Assembly (NCBI RefSeq): GCF_030373225.1
Contig: NZ_JAUCZG010000002.1
Coordinates: 62,001-126,000 of the forward strand
DNA from: Hydrogenophaga sp.
Lineage (GTDB): Bacteria > Pseudomonadota > Gammaproteobacteria > Burkholderiales > Burkholderiaceae_C
Direction: 5' to 3'
Length of the DNA: 64,000 bases
Position 1 is the stretch's first letter. Each line of letters opens with the position of its first letter. The translations under genes and the position numbers were made by a program. Positions 9,495 to 18,192 of the stretch are shown one piece after another. The notes under the pieces are model-generated. The model was not told the DNA's origin. It worked only from the letters and a program-made list of their open reading frames with translations, and searched no databases.

Positions 9495-11273
9495 ATGCCA
9501 CTGCCCCCCGCACCCTCCAAACGCGCCGCCCTTCTCTCACCTGAGGCCTACAGCCTGCGAGCTGCCGACGAACCTTTCGAACCGGAGGTCGATGCCACGC
9601 CCATTCCGCCACTGCCGGCGGCAGCGCCCGTCCGGGCGGCTGAACGCGAGACCCCACCCCTGACCCCGCAGCCGGCGGCCCGAAGCGGCGCAAAGTCCGG
9701 CGGGCGTGGCCGCAAACCCGCTCCTGCGGCCATGCCGGAAGTGCCGCAGCGCGCCGAGATGGCGCCCGTGCCGGAAACTGCAGCGCCGGTCCAGGCCAAC
9801 CCTCCGCAACGAAGTCCTCTGCAGGCCCAGGTCACACCGTCGGCCGGCAGCCGTCGGCGCACCGCGGGCAAGGGCGGATCGGGCCCTGCCAGGCTGTTTG
9901 TGCTCGACACCAACGTGTTGCTGCACGACCCGATGAGCCTGTTCCGGTTCGAGGAACACGACATCTTCCTGCCCATGATCGTGCTCGAGGAGCTCGACGG
10001 CCACAAGAAGGGCATGACCGAGGTGGCGCGAAATGGCCGCCAGACCAGCCGCACGCTCGACGCGCTGGTGGCGCAGCAAGGCGGCGAGATGACCAAGGGC
10101 CTCAAGCTCTCGGCCACCGGCCACCACGGCGCACGCGGACTGCTGTTCTTCCAGACCGAGCCCCTGGACAACGCCTTGCCCGCCAGCCTGCCCCAGGGCA
10201 AGGCCGACAACCAGATCCTGGGCGTGGTGCACGCATTGCGCGAACGCCATCCGCAGCGCGAAGTGATCCTGGTGTCGAAAGACATCAACATGCGGGTGAA
10301 GGCCCGCGCACTCGGCCTGGCCGCCGAGGATTACCAGAACGACAAAACGCTCGACGACGGTGAGTTGTTGTATGCCGGAGCGCTGGCATTGCCGCAGGAC
10401 TTCTGGACCCGCCAGAGCAAGACCATCGAGAGCTGGCAAAGCGGCAGCCACACCTTCTACCGCGTCAGCGGTCCGGCGGTGGGGCAGTTCTACATCAACC
10501 AGTTCGTTTACTTCGAAGCGCCGGGCGAGCCTTCGCTGTATGCCCGCGTGACCGAAATTCGCGACAAGACGGCCGTGCTCAAGACCCTGAAGGACTACAC
10601 CCACCTGAAGAACGCGGTTTGGGGTGTGACCAGCCGCAACCGCGAGCAGAACTTCGCGCTCAACCTGCTGATGGACCCGGAGATCGACTTCGTGACACTC
10701 GCCGGCACGGCCGGCACCGGCAAGACGCTGATGGCTCTGGCCAGCGGTCTCACACAGGTGCTCGATGACCGCCGGTACACCGAGATCATCATGACCCGCG
10801 CCACGGTGAGCGTGGGTGAGGACATCGGCTTTCTGCCGGGTACCGAAGAGGAAAAGATGGGCCCGTGGATGGGCGCGCTCGATGACAACCTCGAGTTCCT
10901 GGCCAAGGGTGATGGCGGCAACGCCGGCGAATGGGGGCGCGCTGCCACCAACGAGCTCATCCGCAGTCGCATCAAGGTCAAGAGCATGAACTTCATGCGC
11001 GGGCGCACGTTCATGAACAAGTACGTGATCATCGACGAGGCGCAGAACCTCACGCCCAAGCAGATGAAGACGCTGATCACGCGCGCCGGCCCGGGCACGA
11101 AGATCATCTGCATGGGCAACCTTGCGCAGATCGACACGCCCTACCTCACCGAGGGCTCGTCCGGCCTCACCTTTGCCGTGGACCGCTTCAAGGGCTGGCC
11201 GCATGGCGGGCACATCACGCTGGCGCGTGGCGAACGCTCACGTCTGGCCGATTTTGCGAGCGAAGTGCTCTGA
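9495..11273 (+). CDS. PIN domain plus PhoH-type ATPase
   Basis: 592 residues from the ATG at 9495; a TTG at 9459 opens the frame but lies inside the terminator. Residues 1-130 are low-complexity Pro/Ala-rich. Residues about 134-285 form a PIN ribonuclease domain starting LFVLDTNVLLHDP, with acidic D138. The C-terminal half is a PhoH ATPase with Walker A GTAGTGKT at 404-411 and Walker B YVIIDEAQN. PIN-PhoH (PhoH2/YlaK) proteins act as RNA helicase/ribonucleases in some bacteria; that activity is inferred here. A bidirectional terminator follows. The Pro/Ala-rich N-terminal tail is longer than in many homologues. Confidence 0.9.
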   Translation: MPLPPAPSKRAALLSPEAYSLRAADEPFEPEVDATPIPPLPAAAPVRAAERETPPLTPQPAARSGAKSGGRGRKPAPAAMPEVPQRAEMAPVPETAAPVQANPPQRSPLQAQVTPSAGSRRRTAGKGGSGPARLFVLDTNVLLHDPMSLFRFEEHDIFLPMIVLEELDGHKKGMTEVARNGRQTSRTLDALVAQQGGEMTKGLKLSATGHHGARGLLFFQTEPLDNALPASLPQGKADNQILGVVHALRERHPQREVILVSKDINMRVKARALGLAAEDYQNDKTLDDGELLYAGALALPQDFWTRQSKTIESWQSGSHTFYRVSGPAVGQFYINQFVYFEAPGEPSLYARVTEIRDKTAVLKTLKDYTHLKNAVWGVTSRNREQNFALNLLMDPEIDFVTLAGTAGTGKTLMALASGLTQVLDDRRYTEIIMTRATVSVGEDIGFLPGTEEEKMGPWMGALDDNLEFLAKGDGGNAGEWGRAATNELIRSRIKVKSMNFMRGRTFMNKYVIIDEAQNLTPKQMKTLITRAGPGTKIICMGNLAQIDTPYLTEGSSGLTFAVDRFKGWPHGGHITLARGERSRLADFASEVL

Positions 11274-11292
11274 AGCACTGGTTGGCGCCTTC

Positions 11293-11326
11293 ATGAAAAA
11301 ACCCGGCCGAAGCCGGGTTTTTTCAT
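11293..11326. terminator. Bidirectional terminator between phoH and dnaB
   Basis: Near-perfect palindrome: AAAAAACCCGGC, four-base loop CGAA (TTCG on the minus strand), GCCGGGTTTTTT. It serves converging transcripts, phoH from the left and dnaB from the right. Confidence 0.93.
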
Positions 11327-11338
11327 GGGTATCCACGG

Positions 11339-12763
11339 TCAGTAGTCACCGCCTCCGGCCAGGCTCTCGAACCGGGTGAGCATGTTCAGGAAGGCCAGCT
11401 TGACCGTGCCTGTCGGCCCGTTTCGCTGCTTGCCGATGATGATCTCGGCCACGCCAGGCTCCTTGCACGCGTCCTTGGTGTAGTACTCGTCGCGGTAGAT
11501 GAACATGATGATGTCGGCGTCCTGCTCGATGGCGCCGGACTCGCGCAGATCGCTCATCATCGGGCGCTTGTCGGTGCGGGTTTCCACGCTGCGGTTGAGC
11601 TGGGACAGCGCGATGACCGGGCATTGCAGCTCCTTGGCCAGCATCTTCAAGCCCCGCGAGATCTCACCGAGCTCGGAGGCTCGGTTGTCGCCATCGCCAC
11701 CGCTGCCGCTCATGAGCTGCAGGTAGTCCACCACGATCAGGCCGAGCTTGCCGCACTGGCGCGACAGGCGCCTCGCGTTGGCGCGCAGCACGCTGGTGGT
11801 CAGGCCCGGGGTTTCGTCGATGTGCAGCGAAACGTTGCGCAGCTTCTCGATGGCTTCGGTCAGGCGAGGCCACTCGTCGTCGGTGAGCTTGCCGTTGCGA
11901 AGGTGGGTCTGGTTGATGCGGCCGATCGAGCCGACGATACGCACCGCCAGCTGTGAAGCACCCATTTCCATCGAGAACACGGCCACCGGCAGGCCCTCGT
12001 TGAGGGCAACGTGCTCGGCGATGTTGATGGCGAACGCGGTTTTTCCCATGGAAGGTCGGGCAGCCAGCACCACCAGATCGCCGGCCTGCAGACCCGAGGT
12101 CATGCGGTCCAGATCGACAAAGCCGGTGGGCACACCGGTGATGTCGTTGGGGTTGTCGGCCATTTCCTGCACGCGGTCGAGCAACTCGACCACGAGCGTG
12201 TCCATGCCCTGAAAGCCCTCCTTCATCCGCGAGCCTTCCTCGCCGATGTTGAAGATCTTCTGCTCGGCTTCGTCCAGGATCTTGTCCACCGCCTTGCCCT
12301 GCGTGTTGAACGCTGCGGTCGCAATTTCGTCGCTGGCAGCGATCAGCTTGCGCAGGATGGCGCGCTCCCGCACGATCTCGGCGTAGCGGCGGATGTTGGC
12401 CGCGCTCGGCACGTACTGCGCGAGCGAGTTCAGGTAAGCCAGACCACCGGCGTCATCGGCCTTGCCCAGGTTCTGCAGGTGCTCGAACACGGTCACCACA
12501 TCGGCCGGCTTGCTGGCGTTGACCAGCGTCGCGATGGCCGAATAGGTCAGTCGGTGTTCGTAGCGGTAAAAGTCGGAGTCGTTGACCAGGTCGGCCACGC
12601 GGTCCCAGGCGGCGTTGTCCAGCAGCAGGCCGCCCAGCACGCTGGATTCGGCTTCGATGGAGTGCGGGGGAACGCGCAGCTGGGCGATCTGGCGGTCGGA
12701 GCCGCCGACCTCGTCCAGGCCGGTGTCAAAGGAAGAGAAGGAACTGGAAAAGACAGCGGACAT
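11339..12763 (-). CDS. dnaB: Replicative DNA helicase DnaB
   Basis: Hexameric 5'-3' replication-fork helicase. 474 residues: an N-terminal DnaB_N collar domain (about 30-130, starting VPPHSIEAESSVLGGLLLDN) and a RecA-like C-terminal domain with Walker A ARPSMGKTAF (K241) and the motif LIVVDYLQLM. No intein is seen. It follows the rplI operon on the same strand with a terminator-like hairpin between them, a common Burkholderiales order. Confidence 0.97.
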   Translation of the reverse strand: MSAVFSSSFSSFDTGLDEVGGSDRQIAQLRVPPHSIEAESSVLGGLLLDNAAWDRVADLVNDSDFYRYEHRLTYSAIATLVNASKPADVVTVFEHLQNLGKADDAGGLAYLNSLAQYVPSAANIRRYAEIVRERAILRKLIAASDEIATAAFNTQGKAVDKILDEAEQKIFNIGEEGSRMKEGFQGMDTLVVELLDRVQEMADNPNDITGVPTGFVDLDRMTSGLQAGDLVVLAARPSMGKTAFAINIAEHVALNEGLPVAVFSMEMGASQLAVRIVGSIGRINQTHLRNGKLTDDEWPRLTEAIEKLRNVSLHIDETPGLTTSVLRANARRLSRQCGKLGLIVVDYLQLMSGSGGDGDNRASELGEISRGLKMLAKELQCPVIALSQLNRSVETRTDKRPMMSDLRESGAIEQDADIIMFIYRDEYYTKDACKEPGVAEIIIGKQRNGPTGTVKLAFLNMLTRFESLAGGGDY

Positions 12764-12894
12764 CGGCGTGCGGAAAGTAAACGGGAATGGTACGCGCCGG
12801 ACCCCGGAAAGTCATGGGAAAAGTCTGTGGACAAGTCCGGTAAAAGCGGTGGATGACCGACGGCGGTCCCGGGTCTGCCCCGTGGGCACGAGAA

Positions 12895-12931
12895 AGAAAA
12901 AAGCCGCGGCCCGAAGGGCGGCGGCTTTCAA
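12895..12931 (-). terminator. Terminator after rplI
   Basis: On the minus strand a GC-rich imperfect hairpin with TTCG in the loop (AAAGCCG arms at about 12900-12906 and 12923-12929) is followed by a T-run (plus-strand A-run 12896-12902). It lies between the L9 stop and dnaB. Confidence 0.7.
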
Positions 12932-12959
12932 AGGCAGCGCTTGCGCGCCCGCGCAGCAC

Positions 12960-13412
12960 TCAGGCGGTTTCGCCAAGCACCGACACGTTGAGGTCAATGG
13001 TGACATCGGTGTGCAGGTTCACGCTCACCGTGTAGTCACCCACGTTCTTGAGCGGGCCGTTGGGCATGCGGACCTGGGACTTCGCAACCTTGAAGCCTTG
13101 CTTGTTCAGCTCTTCGGACACGTCGTGGTTGGTCACGGAGCCGAACAGGCGGCCGTCAACACCAGCCTTTTGCGACAGCTTCACCGTCACGGCGGCGATT
13201 TTTTCACCCAGGGCCTGGGCTTCGGCGTGTTTGGCAGCGGCCACTTTTTCGAGTTCGGCGCGGCGCGCTTCGAATTCGGCGATGGCGTTTTGCGTGGCAC
13301 GGCGGGCGCGGCCTGACGGGATCAGGAAGTTGCGGGCATACCCGTCCTTGACCTTGACCACATCGCCGAGGGCGCCGAGATTGACAACTTTGTCGAGCAG
13401 GATGATTTGCAT
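12960..13412 (-). CDS. rplI: 50S ribosomal protein L9
   Basis: 150 residues starting MQIILLDKV, the canonical N-terminus; upstream in-frame sequence to 13514 overlaps rpsR and is not used. It binds domain V of 23S rRNA. The N-terminal domain with [17 protein letters not shown], the long connecting helix and the C-terminal domain are all present. Last gene of the rpsF-priB-rpsR-rplI operon, 13 bases after rpsR. Confidence 0.98.
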   Translation of the reverse strand: MQIILLDKVVNLGALGDVVKVKDGYARNFLIPSGRARRATQNAIAEFEARRAELEKVAAAKHAEAQALGEKIAAVTVKLSQKAGVDGRLFGSVTNHDVSEELNKQGFKVAKSQVRMPNGPLKNVGDYTVSVNLHTDVTIDLNVSVLGETA

Positions 13413-13425
13413 GTCAGGCTCTCTT

Positions 13426-13707
13426 TCAGACGCGGTGCTGGTCGCTGTAAGGCAACATGCCCAGGAAGCGCGCGCGCTTGATGGCGGTGTTGACCTGACG
13501 CTGGTAGAAGGCACGCGTGCCGGTCAGGCGCGCGGGAATGATCTTGCCGTTTTCGGCGATGAAGTCGCGCAGGACATCGACGTCCTTGTAGTCGACTTCT
13601 TCGACGTTGGCCACCGTGAAGCGGCAGAAGCGCTTGCGCTTGAACAGCAGCGATTGGGTGTTGCGCTTGGGGCGCTTGTCTTTGTTGAAACGTTTGGGTG
13701 ACGCCAT
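13426..13707 (-). CDS. rpsR: 30S ribosomal protein S18
   Basis: 93 residues; begins [16 protein letters not shown] and contains [12 protein letters not shown] and [14 protein letters not shown], conserved in S18. It pairs with S6 on the platform of the 30S subunit. The 11-base gap to priB and 13-base gap to rplI mark an operon. S18 with S6 is known to repress this operon in several bacteria; no mRNA site was identified here. Confidence 0.98.
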   Translation of the reverse strand: MASPKRFNKDKRPKRNTQSLLFKRKRFCRFTVANVEEVDYKDVDVLRDFIAENGKIIPARLTGTRAFYQRQVNTAIKRARFLGMLPYSDQHRV

Positions 13708-13718
13708 GATGGGCCTTC

Positions 13719-14006
13719 CTATGTCTTGCTGAAATCTTGGATGTGGAACACCACGCCTTTGCCATTGCGCGCGTTGGTCAGAAAGCCGTGAAACTCACAA
13801 ACCGAATCAAGTCCCTGTCGGGAGAGGATCTCGGCATGCGACCCGAAGGCGATGGCCCTGAGTTGCAGTTTCACTTGCCTGGGGGCGTCCAGTTCGACGA
13901 TCTGTGACTCGTGTTCGAGCACGAGGTTGACAGCCGGTATGCCTGCCGGTGTGTATCGCAGGCTCTGCACCTGCACCACGACGGCCGACAATTGTGTCTG
14001 GTTCAC
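13719..14006 (-). CDS. priB: Primosomal replication protein PriB
   Basis: 95-residue OB-fold single-strand DNA-binding protein that helps PriA restart stalled forks. The sequence begins [20 protein letters not shown] and ends FHIQDFSKT, typical of betaproteobacterial PriB. Its place between rpsF and rpsR is diagnostic. The gap to the rpsF stop is 26 bases. Confidence 0.95.
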   Translation of the reverse strand: MNQTQLSAVVVQVQSLRYTPAGIPAVNLVLEHESQIVELDAPRQVKLQLRAIAFGSHAEILSRQGLDSVCEFHGFLTNARNGKGVVFHIQDFSKT

Positions 14007-14032
14007 CCGTTGACGTTAACGCGCACCGGGCA

Positions 14033-14434
14033 TCAAGCCTGGGCCTGTTCCTGCGGTTGGTGCTGGTGCTGATGCTGCTGGGCGGGCTGCTGAAGCTTGC
14101 GGGCTTCCTCGCGCTCGACCGACTTCATCATGGACGATGGGCCGGTATCGGCTTTCTTGCGCAGCACGGTCAGGTGGCGCAGCACGGCATCGTTGAACTT
14201 GAAGGCGTGCTCCAGTTCGGCCATCACGGCCTGATCAGCCTCGATGTTGACGCACAGGTAGTGGGCCTTGGACAGCTTGTTGATCTGGTAAGCCATCTGG
14301 CGACGGCCCCAGTCTTCAACGCGGTGGATCTTGCCGCCGCCGGCGGTGATCATGCCCTTGTAGCGTTCCAGCATGGCTGGAACCTGTTCGCTTTGATCCG
14401 GATGGATCAGCAAAACGATTTCGTAATGACGCAT
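14033..14434 (-). CDS. rpsF: 30S ribosomal protein S6
   Basis: 133 residues from [18 protein letters not shown]; the frame runs on to 14536 but this is the canonical start. It contains [29 protein letters not shown] motifs and a Gln-rich C-terminal tail ([12 protein letters not shown]) longer than average. First gene of the operon. Upstream, a TAGAAT (minus strand, 14527-14532) could be the -10 element. Confidence 0.97.
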   Translation of the reverse strand: MRHYEIVLLIHPDQSEQVPAMLERYKGMITAGGGKIHRVEDWGRRQMAYQINKLSKAHYLCVNIEADQAVMAELEHAFKFNDAVLRHLTVLRKKADTGPSSMMKSVEREEARKLQQPAQQHQHQHQPQEQAQA

Positions 14435-14538
14435 GGACTCTCCTTGTGGATTCGCCCGCCCCTGAAGGCGGGCCTGGATTGAAGCTGCCCCCAGCGTCAG
14501 ATGGGGTGCAGCAAGGCAAGCCCGCGATTCTAGCAAGA

Positions 14539-14568
14539 AACCCGGCCAGTCGCGAAACTGGCCGGGTT
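14539..14568 (-). terminator. Hairpin terminator after symporter gene
   Basis: A 12-bp perfect stem: AACCCGGCCAGT (14539-14550) with ACTGGCCGGGTT (14557-14568), loop CGCGAA. It is followed on the minus strand by a weak T-tract (TTTCTTG). It probably ends the DUF4212/symporter transcript and partly overlaps the likely rpsF promoter region. Confidence 0.65.
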
Positions 14569-14623
14569 CCTGGGCTCACCAGCCGCCAGGGCGGCGGGTG
14601 AGCCGGGTTGACTGAGTCGGTGC

Positions 14624-16741
14624 TCAGTTCATGCGCAGGCTCGGGTAACGCACGTGTTCCACCAGCTGCTGGATCTTGCGGTTCGGGGCCGGCGTCACCA
14701 GGCTGAGCAGGATGATCACGGCAAAACCCAGTGGCACGCCGAAGATGCCGGCCGAGATCGGCTGGATGCCGAACCACAGTTCCACCGGCGAGGTCACGCC
14801 GAAGAGGCCGCGCATCCAGGGCTGGGTGGTCACCATGTAGTAGAAGGTGATGCCCAGGCCGGCGATCATGCCGATGGAGGCGGCGATGCCGGTGGCGCGT
14901 TTCCAGAAGATGCCCAACACCAGCGCCGGGAAGAACGCCGCCGCCGCGAACGAGAACGCCGCCGAGACCAGGAACAGGATGTCCGCCGGTTTCTGCGCCG
15001 CCACATAAGCCGCCGCCAGGGCCACGATCAGCAGCAGCATCTTGGAGATGGTGACGCGGCGGGCGGTGGAAGCGTTGGGGTCGATCATCTTGTAGTACAG
15101 GTCGTGCGACAGCGCGTTGGCAATCGTCAGCAGCAGGCCGTCGGCGGTGGACAGCGCAGCGGCCAGGCCACCAGCGGCCACCAGGCCCGAAATCACGTAC
15201 GGCAGGCCACCGATTTCGGCCGTTGCCAGCACGATGATGTCGCCACCGATCGTCATCTCGTTGAGCTGCAGGATGCCGTCCCTGTTGATGTCGGTGATCG
15301 ACATCAGCGAAGGATCCACCTTGTTCCACGAGGCCACCCAGGCGGGCAACTGATCGATCGGCGTGCCGACCACCACGTTGAACACCTCGTACTTCACCAG
15401 CACCGCCAGGGCCGGCGCCGTGAAGTACAGCAGGAAGATGAAGAACAGCGACCAGGTCACCGACTGCCGGGCTTCCTTCACGCTGGGCACCGTGTAGTAG
15501 CGCATCAGGATGTGCGGCAGCGCGGCGGTGCCGATCATCAGGCAGAAGATCAGCGCCAGGAAGTTGCGTCGCGACGTGTCGTAGGCCGCCACCGCCTTGG
15601 CGTCGCCGTTCGGGTCTCCGGCGAACTGCTGGGCGTGCGGGGGCATGCCGTTGAGCGGGCGTGACTTGGCGTCAGCTGCCGCCTTCGCACGGGTCCATGC
15701 GGCCTTGGCTGCAGCTTCGTCCTTGGGCAGGTCTGCGATCGCCTTCTCTGCGGCAGAGATCTCGCTCGACGGCGCATTGGCTGCCCGCAGCTGGGCCAGC
15801 TTGGTCTCCGCTGCGGCCTTGTCGGCCACCAGCGCAGCCGCCGGGTCTTTCAGCTTCTCGGCCAGTGCGTCGGAGCGCGCCTTGAAGATGCCACGCACTT
15901 CCAGTTCTTTCGGGTCGGCGGCGAGCAGCTTCTCCTTGGCCGTGACCTTCTCCAGCTGGAAGCCGTAGATGGCCTGCGGCACAGGCACGCTGGTCTGCTT
16001 CACCGAGAGCCACACCACCGGGATCATGTAGGCCACGATCAGGATGATGTACTGCGCCACCTGCGTCCAGGTCACTGCGCGCATGCCGCCGAGGAACGAG
16101 CACACCAGAATGCCGCCCAGACCCAGGAACACACCCAGCTCGAACGCCACGCCGGTCAGGCGCGACGTGATCAGGCCCACGCCGTAGATCTGCGCCACCA
16201 CGTAGGTGAACGAACACAGGATGGCAGCGAAGATGCCGATGAAGCGGGGCAGGTTGCCACCGTAGCGCTCACCCAGGAAGTCGGGAATGGTGAACTGGCC
16301 GAACTTGCGCAGGTAGGGCGCGAGAAACAGCGCCACCAGGCAGTAACCCCCGGTCCAGCCCATGATGAAGGCCAGTCCGCTGTAGCCGGTCAGGTAGAGC
16401 GTACCGGCCATGCCGATGAACGACGCTGCCGACATCCAGTCCGCGCCGGTGGCCATGCCGTTGTAGACGGCTGGAACCCGTCGTCCGGCCACGTAGTACT
16501 CGGCCGCATCGGTGGTGCGGCTCATGATGCCGATGCCGGCATACAGGCCGATGGTGGCGAGCAGGAAGATGAAGCCGATCCACTCGCGGGAAAGACCCAT
16601 CTGCTCGAGGATCGCAAGCACGACCACGAAGACGAAGAAGCCCCCCGTGTACCACTTGTAGACCTTGTTGAGTTGTTGCTTGAACGCGCGATTGGACTCG
16701 CCCGCGCTCATGCCGGCTTTGGTTTCGAACATGCCTGCCAT
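14624..16741 (-). CDS. Sodium/solute symporter (VC_2705 family), first copy
   Basis: 705-residue inner-membrane carrier of the SSS family, probably taking up acetate or a related monocarboxylate with sodium; the substrate is inferred. The start MAGMFETK at 16741 follows GAGGAG and lies 4 bases after the DUF4212 stop. About 13 hydrophobic segments are seen, including GADWMSAASFIGMAG and AAGGLAAALSTADGLLL. An unusual Ala/Lys/Glu-rich insertion (about residues 258-385) looks like a coiled coil. A loop at 484-495, DINRDGILQLNE, fits an EF-hand calcium loop. The partner small subunit is adjacent. Confidence 0.9.
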   Translation of the reverse strand: MAGMFETKAGMSAGESNRAFKQQLNKVYKWYTGGFFVFVVVLAILEQMGLSREWIGFIFLLATIGLYAGIGIMSRTTDAAEYYVAGRRVPAVYNGMATGADWMSAASFIGMAGTLYLTGYSGLAFIMGWTGGYCLVALFLAPYLRKFGQFTIPDFLGERYGGNLPRFIGIFAAILCSFTYVVAQIYGVGLITSRLTGVAFELGVFLGLGGILVCSFLGGMRAVTWTQVAQYIILIVAYMIPVVWLSVKQTSVPVPQAIYGFQLEKVTAKEKLLAADPKELEVRGIFKARSDALAEKLKDPAAALVADKAAAETKLAQLRAANAPSSEISAAEKAIADLPKDEAAAKAAWTRAKAAADAKSRPLNGMPPHAQQFAGDPNGDAKAVAAYDTSRRNFLALIFCLMIGTAALPHILMRYYTVPSVKEARQSVTWSLFFIFLLYFTAPALAVLVKYEVFNVVVGTPIDQLPAWVASWNKVDPSLMSITDINRDGILQLNEMTIGGDIIVLATAEIGGLPYVISGLVAAGGLAAALSTADGLLLTIANALSHDLYYKMIDPNASTARRVTISKMLLLIVALAAAYVAAQKPADILFLVSAAFSFAAAAFFPALVLGIFWKRATGIAASIGMIAGLGITFYYMVTTQPWMRGLFGVTSPVELWFGIQPISAGIFGVPLGFAVIILLSLVTPAPNRKIQQLVEHVRYPSLRMN

Positions 16742-16745
16742 GGTG

Positions 16746-17006
16746 TTACTCCTCGATCTCTTCAACACCGTGTTCGATGTCGAGTTTGTTCATGTACCAG
16801 GCGTAGTACCCAATGATCACGCAGTACACCACCAGGGCGCCCTGGGCACCCACCCAGAAACTGAACGGCCAACCGAAAAAGTTGAAGCTCAGCTCACGTG
16901 CAAAGTAGCTCACCACGAACGTCACGACAAACCAGATTGCAAGCAATATGGCCGTGATGTTGAGGTTCTTCCGCCAGTAACGGCGGTGCTTGTCAGTCAG
17001 TTCCAT
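16746..17006 (-). CDS. DUF4212 small subunit of the symporter
   Basis: 86 residues with two membrane spans (about 18-38 and 50-72) and a charged tail GVEEIEE. It belongs to the DUF4212 / putative solute symporter small-subunit family, found next to VC_2705-type symporters. The start MELTDKHRRYW lies downstream of GGAGG. It probably stabilises or regulates the large carrier. Paralogous to the gene at 31199-31459. Confidence 0.9.
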   Translation of the reverse strand: MELTDKHRRYWRKNLNITAILLAIWFVVTFVVSYFARELSFNFFGWPFSFWVGAQGALVVYCVIIGYYAWYMNKLDIEHGVEEIEE

Positions 17007-17151
17007 GCCATCGACCTCCATCAAGATCACCCTCTCGGGCACATCACGAACGCCACCCAATCCCCCAGGCAGCCTGCAACCGGTCCGCGTTTCTCGGAAA
17101 CCGACTCCCGTCGGCCTCCCCTTTTGTTGGCTGCACAGCGGCAGCGCGATC

Positions 17152-17724
17152 TCAGGCCTGGGCTTGCCCGAGTCCGGTCTCGCGCTCCAGCTGTGCCGCC
17201 ACTTTGGGCTCGAACTTTCGAAGGTGGCGAATGATCTTCGCCGCCTCGTCGGGCTCTTGCCGGTCCACATGAACGCGCGCCAGCTGATACCAGCCGTAGG
17301 GGCTCATGGGTTGCAGTTCGGTGTTTTTCCGCAGCGCGGGGATGGCTTCATCGAAGCGGCGCTGGCGGATGAGACTCAGGGCCAGGCCGTACCAGGCCCG
17401 GTCGAGTTGGGGATCGATTTCGGTCGCGCGGCGGAAAGCGGCCTCGGCCTCTTCCAGCTGACCCATTTCCTCGCTCAGAAAGCCCAGGTTGAACCAGGCG
17501 GCAGCTTGCCCGGGCTGCAGTTCCACGAGCCGCTGCAGTCCCTGCAGGGCTGCGGCCTTCTCGCCCAGCTCGGCCAGCACATGTGCCCGGGTGGCCAGTG
17601 CATACACATCGCAGGGGTCGGCAACCAGCAAGGCGTCGAGTTGCGCCAGCGCGCCAGCGCGGCGACCGAGCACGAGCAGGCCCCGAACCTGCCAGCGCAC
17701 GAACCAGTGGTTCACGGGATTCAT
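17152..17724 (-). CDS. Tetratricopeptide-repeat protein
   Basis: 190 residues containing about four TPR units, e.g. AAAWFNLGFLSEEMGQLEEAEAAF and AWYGLALSLIRQRRFDEAIPAL. These form a protein-protein interaction scaffold. The start MNPVNHWFVRW overlaps the upstream 98-residue gene by four bases (ATGA). No signal peptide. The downstream neighbours are the symporter genes, and the gap of 145 bases has no clear terminator. The partner is unknown. Confidence 0.85.
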   Translation of the reverse strand: MNPVNHWFVRWQVRGLLVLGRRAGALAQLDALLVADPCDVYALATRAHVLAELGEKAAALQGLQRLVELQPGQAAAWFNLGFLSEEMGQLEEAEAAFRRATEIDPQLDRAWYGLALSLIRQRRFDEAIPALRKNTELQPMSPYGWYQLARVHVDRQEPDEAAKIIRHLRKFEPKVAAQLERETGLGQAQA

Positions 17725-18017
17725 TGGCACAGGCTCACCCCGATCTTGAGGCAGTGGTTGATCTTGGCGATCGTCGCGCCCACCCACACAAAGACCAGAA
17801 TGCAAAACGCCACCAGGGGCAGGTGGCGTTCAAGCACGAATTTGGGGGTGACCAGGCGGGCCACCTGAACAAACGGTTTGCCAACCTGCTGCAGCACCTG
17901 ATAGAAGAGGTTCTGGTCTCGTTTCTGACCCGCCAGCAGGCCCAGCACCCACTGACCGAACAATGCCAACAACGCGATTTCAGCGATCAGCTTGACGGAC
18001 GAAATGAAGAAGAGCAT
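17721..18017 (-). CDS. Small membrane protein of unknown function
   Basis: 98 residues. An N-terminal hydrophobic segment (ISSVKLIAEIALLALFGQWVL) and a C-terminal one (HLPLVAFCILVFVWVGATIA) flank a polar stretch with VLQQVGKPFVQVARLVTPKFV. The start at 18017 follows GAAGG. It is translationally coupled to the TPR gene. No known family is recognised with confidence. It is divergent from the CBS-DUF294 gene. Confidence 0.75.
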   Translation of the reverse strand: MLFFISSVKLIAEIALLALFGQWVLGLLAGQKRDQNLFYQVLQQVGKPFVQVARLVTPKFVLERHLPLVAFCILVFVWVGATIAKINHCLKIGVSLCQ

Positions 18018-18111
18018 GGGGCCTTCGAGGGAGTTGGCGCCATTCTGGATTCGCACCTTACCGACTTCTTACAAAGCCGTCGCCACACCCTTTGAGGCAG
18101 GTCAAACCCTC

Positions 18112-18126
18112 TAGGGATTTACCCGC
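18112..18126. promoter_or_regulatory. TAGGG-N5-CCC element between divergent genes
   Basis: TAGGG (18112-18116), five bases, CCC (18122-18124). A better version (TAGGG-N5-CCCTA) lies upstream of the second DUF4212/symporter pair at 31616-31630. It may be a binding site for a regulator of carboxylate use; no binding data can be seen. Confidence 0.35.
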
Positions 18127-18192
18127 ATTTCCCTATGCAGCAAGGGTTTAGGATCCAGAAAGGATTCTTAAGTCCTACTCACACCACCACCG

